Assembly: GCA_046566065.1 (NCBI GenBank)
Contig: JBKHXK010000008.1
Span: 1 to 64,000, forward strand
Length of the DNA stretch: 64,000 nt
From: MB1-2 sp046566065
GTDB lineage: Bacteria > Actinomycetota > CADDZG01 > WHSQ01
Direction of reading: 5' to 3'
The notes beneath the pieces were generated by a model, which saw only the letters and a program-made list of their open reading frames with translations, did not search any database and was not told where the DNA came from. Below are positions 13,582-20,703 of this stretch, one piece after another. Position 1 is the stretch's first letter, and each line of letters starts with the position of its first letter. A program made the translations under genes and the position numbers.

Positions 13582-14559
13582 ATGCGGAGGTTCCGCAACA
13601 ACGCTCATGGGGCGACCCTCTTCGCCGCTGCGCTCGGGCTCGTGCTCGTGCTCGGTGCGTGTGGGTCGGGTGTGAGCGAAGATGAGCCCGAGGGGGGTTC
13701 GGGAGCAACGGCTGCTAGCGGAGAGCCCGTCGCAAGTCAGATGGTTCTGGGCGGCCCCCCTGAGTGCCCGGACCGGCCCTTCTGCCTTCCCGGCCTGAAG
13801 GAGACCTACGGGATCGAGTTCGCCGACTTCAAGCCGCTCGACGTCGGTGGTCCTCTAACGGTGAAGGCGCTCAAGGGTGGTCAGATCGACGTCGGTCTGT
13901 TGTTCTCCACCTCCAGCGCGATCGTGGCCAACGATTTCGTGTTGCTAGAAGATGACAAGGGGCTGCAGACCGCCGAGAACATCGTCCCTCTGGTCGGCGA
14001 GGCGATCGACGATTCCGCTGCAGAGCTGATCGATCAGGTCAGCGCAGCGCTGACGACCGAGAACATCACCGAGCTGAACGGGCGTGTGGAGCTCGACCAG
14101 GAGGACCCGGCCGACGTCGCCGGAGACTTCCTGGAAGAGCAGGGCATCTCGGGCGAGGCCGGGAGCGGCTCCGGGGAGCTCACCGTGGGAGGCGTTGCCT
14201 TCGCCGAGAACCAGATCGTTGCCGAGATGTACGCGCAGGTGCTCGAGCAGGCGGGTTACACGGTGAAGCGACAGATCGACCTGGGTTCGAGAGAGATCGT
14301 CTATCCGGCATTGAAGAAGGGCGAGATCGACATCGCACCGGAGTACCTGGGCTCGTTGCTGCTCTATCTGGACCCCGAGGCAGAAGCGACCGGAGACCCA
14401 GCCAACAGCGTCTCGCTCTTGGAGCCTCTGCTGTCCAAGGACGGGCTTCGCCTGCTCCAGTACTCGGCTGCGAACGATCAGAACGCCTTCGTGGTGACCG
14501 CGGAAACCGCCGAGGAGTTCGGTCTGTCGAAGATGAGCGATCTGGCCGCAGAGGGCTAA
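13582..14559 (+). CDS. OpuAC-type solute-binding lipoprotein with swapped lobe order
   Basis: This is the extracellular binding protein of the OpuC-type importer. The 325-residue product has a lipoprotein signal (LVLGAC, Cys27). What follows is unusual. Residues about 53-188 (VLGGPPECPDRPFCLPGLK through ALTTENITELNGRV and DPADVAGDFL) match what is normally the C-terminal half of OpuCC/ProX-like proteins. Residues about 199-325 (ELTVGGVAFAENQIVAEMYAQ, LKKGEIDIAPEYLG, NDQNAFVV, KMSDLAAEG) match the normal N-terminal half. A GSGSG linker (residues 189-198) joins them. The order is thus B-A rather than A-B, and the gene ends where lobe B would normally begin. Either a genuine circular permutation or a rearrangement/assembly artefact. 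The ATG follows GGAGG. Confidence 0.82.
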   Translation: MRRFRNNAHGATLFAAALGLVLVLGACGSGVSEDEPEGGSGATAASGEPVASQMVLGGPPECPDRPFCLPGLKETYGIEFADFKPLDVGGPLTVKALKGGQIDVGLLFSTSSAIVANDFVLLEDDKGLQTAENIVPLVGEAIDDSAAELIDQVSAALTTENITELNGRVELDQEDPADVAGDFLEEQGISGEAGSGSGELTVGGVAFAENQIVAEMYAQVLEQAGYTVKRQIDLGSREIVYPALKKGEIDIAPEYLGSLLLYLDPEAEATGDPANSVSLLEPLLSKDGLRLLQYSAANDQNAFVVTAETAEEFGLSKMSDLAAEG

Positions 14560-15179
14560 AGCTTGAGGGTCTTCTCTCCCGCTCGCACTTCCACGGGCAG
14601 ATGGTTGGCCGGAGGTGCGAGCGGGCAGGCCCAGCGATCGTCGTACGAGCAAGACGGGTTGTACGCGAAGTTGAAGTCCAGCAGCAACGCGTCTTGCGTC
14701 GCGCCGAGGTCGGCGCCCTTGATGGAATCCCACAGGTAGCGACCGGCGCCGTAGGTCGTCACGCCGCTGGTCCGGTCGCGGAAGGGAACGAAGATCCCAC
14801 CGCCGTATCCGGTCAACCAGTAGGCATCCAGGGTTAGCTCTTGTCCGTACAGCTTGAAGCGCAGCCGGGCGAAGCGTTCGAGCTCCATCGGTTCTCCGGA
14901 GCTGGTGGGCACGGAGTGGCGCTCGAGCGGGGCGTCCTCCACCTTTCCCAAGACCCTGACGGAGTCGTCGTATGCGAAGTAGTCCGATCCACCGAACGCG
15001 GCGCGCGCTTCGTCGGACAGCGGCGACTGGGGATGCGAGAGGAACATCTCATCCCTCTTCGCACGCCAGACCTCCCACGCAGACAGCGGAGATGCGGCCG
15101 CGCGCACCGAGGCGTACAGCTGCGCGATCTCGCGTCTCCACTCGGCAAGCTGCAGGTATTGCTCGGTTGGAGGCCTCAC
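14556..15179 (-). CDS. DUF1684 domain-containing protein
   Basis: A 207-residue DUF1684 protein. The family hallmark near the C terminus is clear: LLLDFNFAYNPSCSYDDRWACPLAPPANHLPVEVRAGEK, with YGAGRYLWD before it. No signal peptide or membrane segment is seen, so it is probably cytoplasmic. Family function is undefined. The GTG start overlaps the stop of the AAC(2')-like gene by four bases (GTGA), so the two form an operon. The 3' end overlaps the convergent binding-protein gene by four bases (CTAA). Confidence 0.85.
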   Translation of the reverse strand: MRPPTEQYLQLAEWRREIAQLYASVRAAASPLSAWEVWRAKRDEMFLSHPQSPLSDEARAAFGGSDYFAYDDSVRVLGKVEDAPLERHSVPTSSGEPMELERFARLRFKLYGQELTLDAYWLTGYGGGIFVPFRDRTSGVTTYGAGRYLWDSIKGADLGATQDALLLDFNFAYNPSCSYDDRWACPLAPPANHLPVEVRAGEKTLKL

Positions 15180-15709
15180 CAGGCGTCTCCACTGCGGGGA
15201 TCACACGTGAGGCTCTGGGCCAGATCCAGCTGCCGGGTGCGTTCCGTGAGAAGGACCATGATCCCCTCATCTTCGTCTTCGGTGCGCACGGGCCCCTCCG
15301 GCCCCGTCGCATAGGTCGGTCCCCGCCATCGTTCCCATCCGAGAGGCAGGTAGAGCTCCGGGAGATCGGTGGAGAGCGCGCCAAGGTCGAACGTCGAGCA
15401 GATGATCTCGTTCACTTTCCGCATAACGCTCGTGGCGTGGCCCCGCCTTCGTCGGTCCGGATGGGTCGCCACGCCCTCGACGTAGCCGGCCCTGATCGCG
15501 GCGTCACCCACTAGCAGTCTGCGTTCGACCACGGCGGCGTGAGCCAGGATCGCCTCGCCCTCCCGAAGGAGCGCGTGCGTCCCTCCGAGGGTGTGTTCCC
15601 AGTCGTCGTCCGAGAAACCTCCCTCGAAGGCAGCGTCCATCAGAGCTCGCACGACCAGGAGGTCATCCTCGGAGAGATCCCTCGTCTCCAGAACCTGCAG
15701 GACGGTCAC
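15176..15709 (-). CDS. aminoglycoside 2'-N-acetyltransferase-like GNAT protein, AAC(2')-I family
   Basis: A GNAT acetyltransferase of 177 residues that reads strikingly like mycobacterial and Providencia AAC(2')-I enzymes. Shared blocks are DWEHTLGGTHALL (residues about 37-49), AHAAVVERRLLVG and AGYVEGVATHPDRRRRGHA (the acetyl-CoA pyrophosphate loop), LGALSTDLPELY, WRGPTYATGPEGPVRT and the C-terminal LTCDPRSGDAW. AAC(2') enzymes acetylate the 2'-amino group of aminoglycosides such as gentamicin and can have cell-envelope roles. GTG 15709 is the only good start. A chromosomal, intrinsic gene is likely; substrate range is unknown. Confidence 0.85.
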   Translation of the reverse strand: MTVLQVLETRDLSEDDLLVVRALMDAAFEGGFSDDDWEHTLGGTHALLREGEAILAHAAVVERRLLVGDAAIRAGYVEGVATHPDRRRRGHATSVMRKVNEIICSTFDLGALSTDLPELYLPLGWERWRGPTYATGPEGPVRTEDEDEGIMVLLTERTRQLDLAQSLTCDPRSGDAW

Positions 15710-15713
15710 CTTG

Positions 15714-15788
15714 TGGGCCCAGATGGACTTGAACCATCGGCCTCACCCTTATCAGGGGTGCGCTCTAACCGGGCTGAGCTATGGGCCC
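15714..15788 (-). tRNA. tRNA-Ile (anticodon GAT)
   Basis: A 75-base cloverleaf on the minus strand. Acceptor GGGCCCA pairs with TGGGCCC, the D-arm begins TAGCTCAG, the anticodon loop is CTGATAA, the T-arm is GGTTCAAGTCC and the discriminator is A. The 3' CCA is not encoded. It lies 5 bases downstream of the AAC(2') gene start on the opposite side. Confidence 0.95.
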
Positions 15789-15815
15789 CACGGCGAGCGA
15801 TTCTAGTGGGCGCGG

Positions 15816-15838
15816 AAAGGGCCGCCCGAAGGCGGCCC
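15816..15838 (-). terminator. intrinsic terminator of the LVIVD-repeat gene
   Basis: On the minus strand GGGCCGCC-TTCG-GGCGGCCC forms an 8-bp GC stem with a stable TTCG tetraloop, followed by TTTCC. It lies 20 bases past the stop of the LVIVD gene and before tRNA-Ile. Confidence 0.75.
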
Positions 15839-15857
15839 ATCCCAAGCCTGGAGCTAT

Positions 15858-17252
15858 CTATCTAAAGTTCGAGACCTGCGTCTGGGGGTTGAGCAGGCCG
15901 TCGTAGTACTTGACCTGCGTGGCGCCGGTTCCCTGAACCTTGAACACGGCGACGCCGAGGTTCGAGGCGTGGTCGTTCGTATAAACGCGGCCGTTGTACC
16001 AGTAAGCAGACCAGGTGTCCGGATTCACACCTCCAGGCGTCATCAGGTAGTGACCGATCTCCTGTGGGTCGGCCGGATCGCTGAAGTCCACCACCGAGAT
16101 GCCACCCGAGTAGAACGACGACACCGCTATGTACTTAGAGGGATCCTTCATCGGAAGGATCGTGTAGATGTGCGTGGTGCACCGGAAGCGGTTCGCCTCA
16201 TCCGCACTGTCGGCGGGGGGGACCCTGGGCAGGGAGTAGTGACCGGCTAGTTCCGGGTTCTTCGGGTCGGTCACATCGTAGAACCACATCGCGCCGACGG
16301 TGCTGTCCTTATCACCTGTACAGCCGCCGCCTCCGGCGGCACCACCGTATTCGTCGCTGATGATGGCGTACTTGCCGTCCCACGTGAACGCGGCGGAGTG
16401 CCAGATCTGCACGTCGGGGTTAGTGATGCGCGAGAGGATGACTGGATTCGAGGGATCCTTGATGTCCCAGACCTGAGCTTCAGTGATGCAGGCCGCGATG
16501 ACGATGTCCTTCTCGGGCCAGGCCTGCAGGTCGTGGCATCCGATAGGAGTGTCGTTCGGCAGGGGCGTCTGGGTTACGTCGAAGAACTTGTCGAAGGTGA
16601 TCTTCGACGGGTCGTTCGTGGGGAATTTCAGGATAGAGACGGCTCCGTGTCCCGCCGCCGCGTTGCAATCAGCTACTTGGCTGATCGGATACGACTCGAT
16701 GTACATGTAAGTGGTGTCTCCATCCGGAACCAGCGTGTGGGTGTGCGAACCGCATTTGGTCGCGATGAAGGCCACTTGCTTCGGCTGTTTCGGGTCTGAG
16801 TAGTCAACGACGCGGATGCCTTCGCGGCCCGTCGACTTCTCTGCCTCGACGAAACCGGTCGATTTCGTGTTGTTGCACACCGAGTTCTCGACGTTGTTCG
16901 AGGCAGGCGCGTCGATCGAAACGAAGACGTAGGTGCCTACCACCGAAACGTCACCCTGGCTGCCTGGGCACTGGTGGAACCCGATCTGCTTCAGGTAACC
17001 GGCGCGCCGCCCGACGATCTTGTAAAGGGCGGTCCCTTGATAGGAGCCGGCGTAGACCCTCCTGCCGTTGAATGCGAGGTCGGACCCCTGCGCGAACAGG
17101 TCCTTCTCGATCTTGATGGGCTGGCGGGTCAGCATCTTGACGTTGTCCGAGTGGTCGTCTTCGTCATGGCCCGCCTCGGCCGGTACCCATCCGATCAGAC
17201 CCGCCACCAGGGCGGTCAGGACCATCAACGTCTTGAACCTGCGTGCTTTCAT
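15858..17252 (-). CDS. secreted LVIVD-repeat beta-propeller protein
   Basis: A 464-residue exported protein. It has a signal peptide (MKARRFKTLMVLTALVAGLIGWVPAEAGHDE), then repeats of the LVIVD type (IRVVDYSDPKQPKQVAF, AQVWDIKDPSNPVILSRI, MWFYDVTDPKNPELAGHY, ISVVDFSDPADPQEIGHY), each giving a propeller blade. The early GHDEDDHSDN stretch is His/Asp-rich and could bind metal. ATG follows GAGGGGG. A related protein lies at 20704-22143. Ligand and function are unknown. No membrane anchor is seen. Confidence 0.85.
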   Translation of the reverse strand: MKARRFKTLMVLTALVAGLIGWVPAEAGHDEDDHSDNVKMLTRQPIKIEKDLFAQGSDLAFNGRRVYAGSYQGTALYKIVGRRAGYLKQIGFHQCPGSQGDVSVVGTYVFVSIDAPASNNVENSVCNNTKSTGFVEAEKSTGREGIRVVDYSDPKQPKQVAFIATKCGSHTHTLVPDGDTTYMYIESYPISQVADCNAAAGHGAVSILKFPTNDPSKITFDKFFDVTQTPLPNDTPIGCHDLQAWPEKDIVIAACITEAQVWDIKDPSNPVILSRITNPDVQIWHSAAFTWDGKYAIISDEYGGAAGGGGCTGDKDSTVGAMWFYDVTDPKNPELAGHYSLPRVPPADSADEANRFRCTTHIYTILPMKDPSKYIAVSSFYSGGISVVDFSDPADPQEIGHYLMTPGGVNPDTWSAYWYNGRVYTNDHASNLGVAVFKVQGTGATQVKYYDGLLNPQTQVSNFR

Positions 17253-17333
17253 GCGGATCCCCCTCTGGGTCGTCCGAAATGCTCTCTCTTACCTATTTCG
17301 TCCAGATGGGGGGATTTCCCTTTTTCTCAACGT

Positions 17334-17361
17334 CAAAGCGGCCCCCGAGGGGGCCGCTTTG
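17334..17361 (-). terminator. hairpin terminator-like element after trxA
   Basis: A perfect 13-bp inverted repeat (CAAAGCGGCCCCC / GGGGGCCGCTTTG) with a 2-base centre lies 20 bases past the trxA stop and before the LVIVD start. On the minus strand it is not followed by a clear T-run, so it may act with a factor or as a processing barrier. Confidence 0.6.
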
Positions 17362-17380
17362 ATATCCGATGGAGGGGGGT

Positions 17381-17704
17381 CTAGCCGTTCAGGCCCAGGC
17401 CCACCACGATGTCGTCCTTCGGCCGAGCTCCGACGACCTGCGACCTGACGTCGCCGTCGATGAAGAGGGCGATCGTGGGGATGCTCATCACGCCGTAGCG
17501 CGAGGCGATCGAGGGAGAGTCGTCGATATTCAGCTTCACGACCTTCACCTTGTCCTGGTACTCCGCCTTGATCTTCTCCAGCTCGGGGGTCACCAGGCGG
17601 CAAGGTCCGCACCACTCGGCCCAGAAATCCACGATCACCGGGGTGTCGGAAGCAAGCACGACCTCGTTGAAGTCCTGCTCGTTCACTTCTTGCATGTTGG
17701 CCAC
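17381..17704 (-). CDS. trxA: thioredoxin
   Basis: This small cytoplasmic disulfide reductase has 107 residues with one thioredoxin fold. The redox motif WCGPC sits near residues 32-36 (VDFWAEWCGPCRLV) and the cis-proline loop is VMSIPTIALF. GTG 17704 is preceded by AGGAGG at normal spacing; an internal ATG three codons in is weaker. It stands between the LVIVD gene and tRNA-Ala and probably has its own promoter. Nothing is missing from the fold. Confidence 0.93.
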   Translation of the reverse strand: MANMQEVNEQDFNEVVLASDTPVIVDFWAEWCGPCRLVTPELEKIKAEYQDKVKVVKLNIDDSPSIASRYGVMSIPTIALFIDGDVRSQVVGARPKDDIVVGLGLNG

Positions 17705-17826
17705 TACGCCGCCTCCTGCTTGGGTCTTGCTCGGCTTGTCTATGGGGAGAAACGTACGACCTCACCCTATATTCCCCGGCCCTCAGGGCCCCGGAGGCCG
17801 TACCCCGCTGCATAATGGCGCCTCCT

Positions 17827-17899
17827 GGGGCGGTAGCTCAGTTGGTAGAGCACCGGCTTTGCAAGCCGGGGGTCAGGGGTTCGAACCCCCTCCGCTCCA
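17827..17899 (+). tRNA. tRNA-Ala (anticodon TGC)
   Basis: A 73-base cloverleaf. Acceptor GGGGCGG pairs with CCGCTCC (one G-T pair), the D-arm is TAGCTCAGTTGGTAGAGCA, the anticodon loop is TTTGCAA, the T-arm is GGGGTTCGAACCCC and the discriminator is A. The CCA is not encoded. Together with tRNA-Ile it matches the ileT-alaT pair found after gyrA in mycobacteria, but here the two are apart and on opposite strands. Confidence 0.96.
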
Positions 17900-18024
17900 C
17901 CGAGAGAACCCCCCTTTCCCCGGTGGCGCCGGATCGTGGTCTTACGGGCTTCCCTTCCTAGATTGCGGAGAGAAACGTGTCGCCCTGGTACCTACCCTGA
18001 GCACGGCGGGCAAAGGGAGGTTCC

Positions 18025-19242
18025 ATGCGGTCCTTGAGGACCACAACGGCGGCATTGCTGGTGGTCGCGCTCAGCGCGTCGCCGGCTCTCGCCTGTAAGA
18101 AGGATCACCAACAGCAGCGTTCCAGCGAGAGTTCGACGACCGGCGGGTGGCAGAGGCTGCTCTACGGTGACGCTGCGGCGGCGCTGCGGCGGGCGGCCGC
18201 TCGAGCGGACGTCGCCTCCGACAGGGTCGCTCCCGCGAAGGAGATCGAGCCGGCGGATCTCTCGGCCTACGAGGGCCTGGCCTCATGGATCGACATCTTC
18301 AACTTGAAGCCGTGGGCGAATCCCCCAGGTGCCGTTCGCACCCTCGCGAAGCGAGGGGCGAAGACGATCTTCCTGCAGACCTCGACCTACGGACAGAATC
18401 GAGCTTTGTACGACCGCGAGGCGATCGACCAGTTCCTATATCACGCTCACAAACGGGGCCTCGAGGTCGTGGCTTGGTACGTGCCGTCGTTCAACCAGCA
18501 GGGGATCGACTTCGCTCGGGCCAAGAGAGCGATCAGATATCGGAGCCCTTCCGGTCACCGCTTCGACTCCTTCGGGCTGGACATAGAAGCGACGCATGTC
18601 GGCAACATCGCTCTGCGCAACAAGCGGCTCATGCGGTTGTCGAAGAGGATCCGTCGGGTGGCGGGCCCTTCCTACCCGCTCGGCGCGATCACTCCCGACC
18701 CAGTGATCGCTACGTACTGGCCAAACTTCCCTTACAAGAAGGTCGCACGCGTTTACGACGTCTTCGTGCCGATGGGTTATTGGACCTTCCGCGCCCGTGG
18801 TTTCAAGGAGGTTCGCGAGTACACCGCCAAAGGTGTTCGGAACATCGAACGTGCGGTCGGCAAGAAGGATGTCCCGATCCACTTCATCGGAGGGATCGCC
18901 GACGACGCGGGAACGTCGGATCTGCGCGGGTTCACGAAAGCCGCCCGCGAGGAAGACCTCATCGGCGCCAGCCTGTACGACTACCCGATCACCGACCGCC
19001 GCAGTTGGTTCGAGATGCGCGCTCTCTCTTCCGAGGTAGCGCAGCGAAGGAGGCAGGAAGCGATCGCCGAACGCGAAGCCGCCAGGCTTGCGCGCATCGA
19101 GAAACGTGAAGAGAAGGAGAAGGAGCGCAGAAGCAGGGACCGGAAGGCTGCGAAGGACGGGCGCAAACGGAAAGAGAGCGCTTCATCCAGCAAGAGGGAC
19201 AAGAGGCCGGACAGAAGAGAGAAGAGAGATCGCTCTAACTAG
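18025..19242 (+). CDS. secreted TIM-barrel-like (putative glycoside hydrolase-like) protein
   Basis: A 405-residue exported protein with a signal peptide (MRSLRTTTAALLVVALSASPALAC); the Cys at the cleavage point may be lipid-modified. Residues about 90-325 read like the barrel strands of glycoside hydrolase-like proteins (WIDIFNLKPW, GAKTIFLQTSTYGQN, GLEVVAWYVPSF, GLDIEATH, YDVFVPMGYWTF, IHFIGGIADD, GASLYDYPIT). FGLDIEA and PMGYW are candidate active-site strands. The last ~70 residues are a Lys/Arg/Glu-rich coiled or disordered tail ending RREKRDRSN, possibly for wall binding. ATG follows GGGAGG. Substrate unknown. The stop overlaps the convergent gene by CTAG. Confidence 0.7.
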   Translation: MRSLRTTTAALLVVALSASPALACKKDHQQQRSSESSTTGGWQRLLYGDAAAALRRAAARADVASDRVAPAKEIEPADLSAYEGLASWIDIFNLKPWANPPGAVRTLAKRGAKTIFLQTSTYGQNRALYDREAIDQFLYHAHKRGLEVVAWYVPSFNQQGIDFARAKRAIRYRSPSGHRFDSFGLDIEATHVGNIALRNKRLMRLSKRIRRVAGPSYPLGAITPDPVIATYWPNFPYKKVARVYDVFVPMGYWTFRARGFKEVREYTAKGVRNIERAVGKKDVPIHFIGGIADDAGTSDLRGFTKAAREEDLIGASLYDYPITDRRSWFEMRALSSEVAQRRRQEAIAEREAARLARIEKREEKEKERRSRDRKAAKDGRKRKESASSSKRDKRPDRREKRDRSN

Positions 19243-19787
19243 GGAACGATGAAACTCTTCTTCGTCTGCATCCCATCTGGGTAGTAGGTGGTGGCGAGGA
19301 GGTGCACGTGAGCGTCGACGTCACCGTTCTCCAGCCCTTTCGTACCGACGATCTTGGTCCCCCGCGTCGCCTCGATCGTCTTGAGTGGAACCAAGACGCT
19401 TGCATAGCCGTCGGCGGGGTCGTAGGTACCGGTGGGCTTCTCCAACTGGGTGAAGGAACTGCCCTTGAGCTCGAACAGGTAGAAGTCGGGCCCCCTTGCG
19501 GTGGCCACGGCCTCAGCCAGGAACGTTCGGTCCTTCACATCGAACGTCCACTCCACGCCCGGCAGGTCCGGCCAGCCGCCGGTGACCGGCAGCATCTTGT
19601 CGAGTCCGATCCGGATCTCGAGGTTCTTTCCGGTCACGCCGACATCCAAGAAGGTCACATCGAGGGCCGGGTGACCGTCGCCGGCGGGATCCGTTCCGAG
19701 CCGCTTGAACCCCGGATCCTGAGCCCCAGCAGGGCTGGCCCCCACTACCAGGGCAAGGAGTAGCGCCAGAGCGCCGAGCCGCTTCAT
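19239..19787 (-). CDS. secreted DOMON/CBM9-like beta-sandwich protein
   Basis: A 182-residue exported protein starting MKRLGALALLLALVVGASPAGAQ (signal peptide). The mature part reads DPAGDGHPALDVTFLDVGVTG then KNLEIRIGLDKM and VEWTFDVKDRTF, a pattern seen in DOMON-like and choice-of-anchor beta-sandwich domains. No catalytic motif is visible. ATG 19787 was chosen because the signal peptide begins there; the frame stays open 49 codons further upstream but with non-protein-like composition. It shares CTAG stop bases with the convergent upstream gene. Confidence 0.6.
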   Translation of the reverse strand: MKRLGALALLLALVVGASPAGAQDPGFKRLGTDPAGDGHPALDVTFLDVGVTGKNLEIRIGLDKMLPVTGGWPDLPGVEWTFDVKDRTFLAEAVATARGPDFYLFELKGSSFTQLEKPTGTYDPADGYASVLVPLKTIEATRGTKIVGTKGLENGDVDAHVHLLATTYYPDGMQTKKSFIVP

Positions 19788-19847
19788 GATCGCAAGATTC
19801 GCTGCTTCGGGCCGGGTTCCTTTGAAGGAACCGAAATGGCGGGGTCG

Positions 19848-19853
19848 TACGCT
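19848..19853 (+). promoter_or_regulatory. -10 element placed for a leaderless copC-like transcript
   Basis: TACGCT at 19848-19853 lies exactly 6 bases before ATG 19860. No ribosome binding site precedes that ATG, in keeping with a leaderless mRNA. Confidence 0.45.
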
Positions 19854-19859
19854 CCTTAT

Positions 19860-20612
19860 ATGCGAAGGGTCGGTGTCGTAGCCGCGGCGCTTGTCGCCGC
19901 CCTGGTCGCGATGCCCGGCGTGGCGAGCGCCCACGCCGCCTACAAGAGCTCGGACCCAGCCGATGGCGCTTCGGTCTCCTCACCCCCTTCCCGGGTGACT
20001 GCCGAGTTCACCGAGCCCCTGGCCGATGGCTCCTTCCTCCAGATCACAGACCCGTGTGGCAGCCGGGTCGACGGGGGCGACGTGAGCATCGTCGGTTACG
20101 AGATGTCGGTCTCGATGTCTGGATCTCGGAGCGGGACCTACACGGTCTTCTACAAGGCTCTGTCGCAGCTCGATCCTCACGTCGTCGAGGGCACGTTCAC
20201 GTTCGACGTTTCCTCGGGAGAGGGATGCGAGCCGCCGGCCGAGGAGCCCCCGCCAGAGCGGACGGACCCGGGCCCGTCCGAGGATGCCCAGGAGACGTCG
20301 ACCCGTGACGACGACCCGCTTCTGGCGCAGGCCGACGCGGGCGGGCGCGGCGGCCGTCGAGGGCCGGCGGGCGGTGGAGGCGACTTCGAGATCGAACGCT
20401 CCGTGCGCCGATCCTCACGACCACCGGGCAAGGAGCCGATCGCGGCCAAGGTCCCCAACATCGCGGCCCCCCAGCCGACGGACCAGGAAGAGGGGTCGAG
20501 CGTCTACGACGGGATCCCGATGGGCTCCTTCGTCATCTCGCTTCTCCTGGCGGCGCTGATCGGGGCCGCCGGCGGGAAGATCTACGCAGGGATCATGGGG
20601 CCTCGGGCCTGA
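19860..20612 (+). CDS. CopC-domain membrane-anchored copper-binding-type protein
   Basis: A 250-residue protein with a signal peptide ending in SAHAA, so that mature residue 1 is His, the N-terminal Cu(II) ligand of CopC. The CopC domain covers residues about 26-120 (SSDPADGASVSSPPSRVTAEFTEPL, and DPHVVEGTFTFDV with the second His). A long Pro/Gly/Asp/Arg-rich linker follows (about 125-215), then a C-terminal membrane helix (GSFVISLLLAALIGAAGGKIY). No CopD domain is fused. The ATG at 19860 is preferred to one 24 bases upstream because of the signal sequence and -10 spacing. Copper handling is inferred. Confidence 0.8.
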   Translation: MRRVGVVAAALVAALVAMPGVASAHAAYKSSDPADGASVSSPPSRVTAEFTEPLADGSFLQITDPCGSRVDGGDVSIVGYEMSVSMSGSRSGTYTVFYKALSQLDPHVVEGTFTFDVSSGEGCEPPAEEPPPERTDPGPSEDAQETSTRDDDPLLAQADAGGRGGRRGPAGGGGDFEIERSVRRSSRPPGKEPIAAKVPNIAAPQPTDQEEGSSVYDGIPMGSFVISLLLAALIGAAGGKIYAGIMGPRA

Positions 20613-20703
20613 GAGGGCCACTGCTGCCAGGACTCCCCCAACCGGCGTCGAAACGTCTAGGAACGAGACATTTCCGACACGGATCTCGAGGGGAGCCGCA
20701 ACG

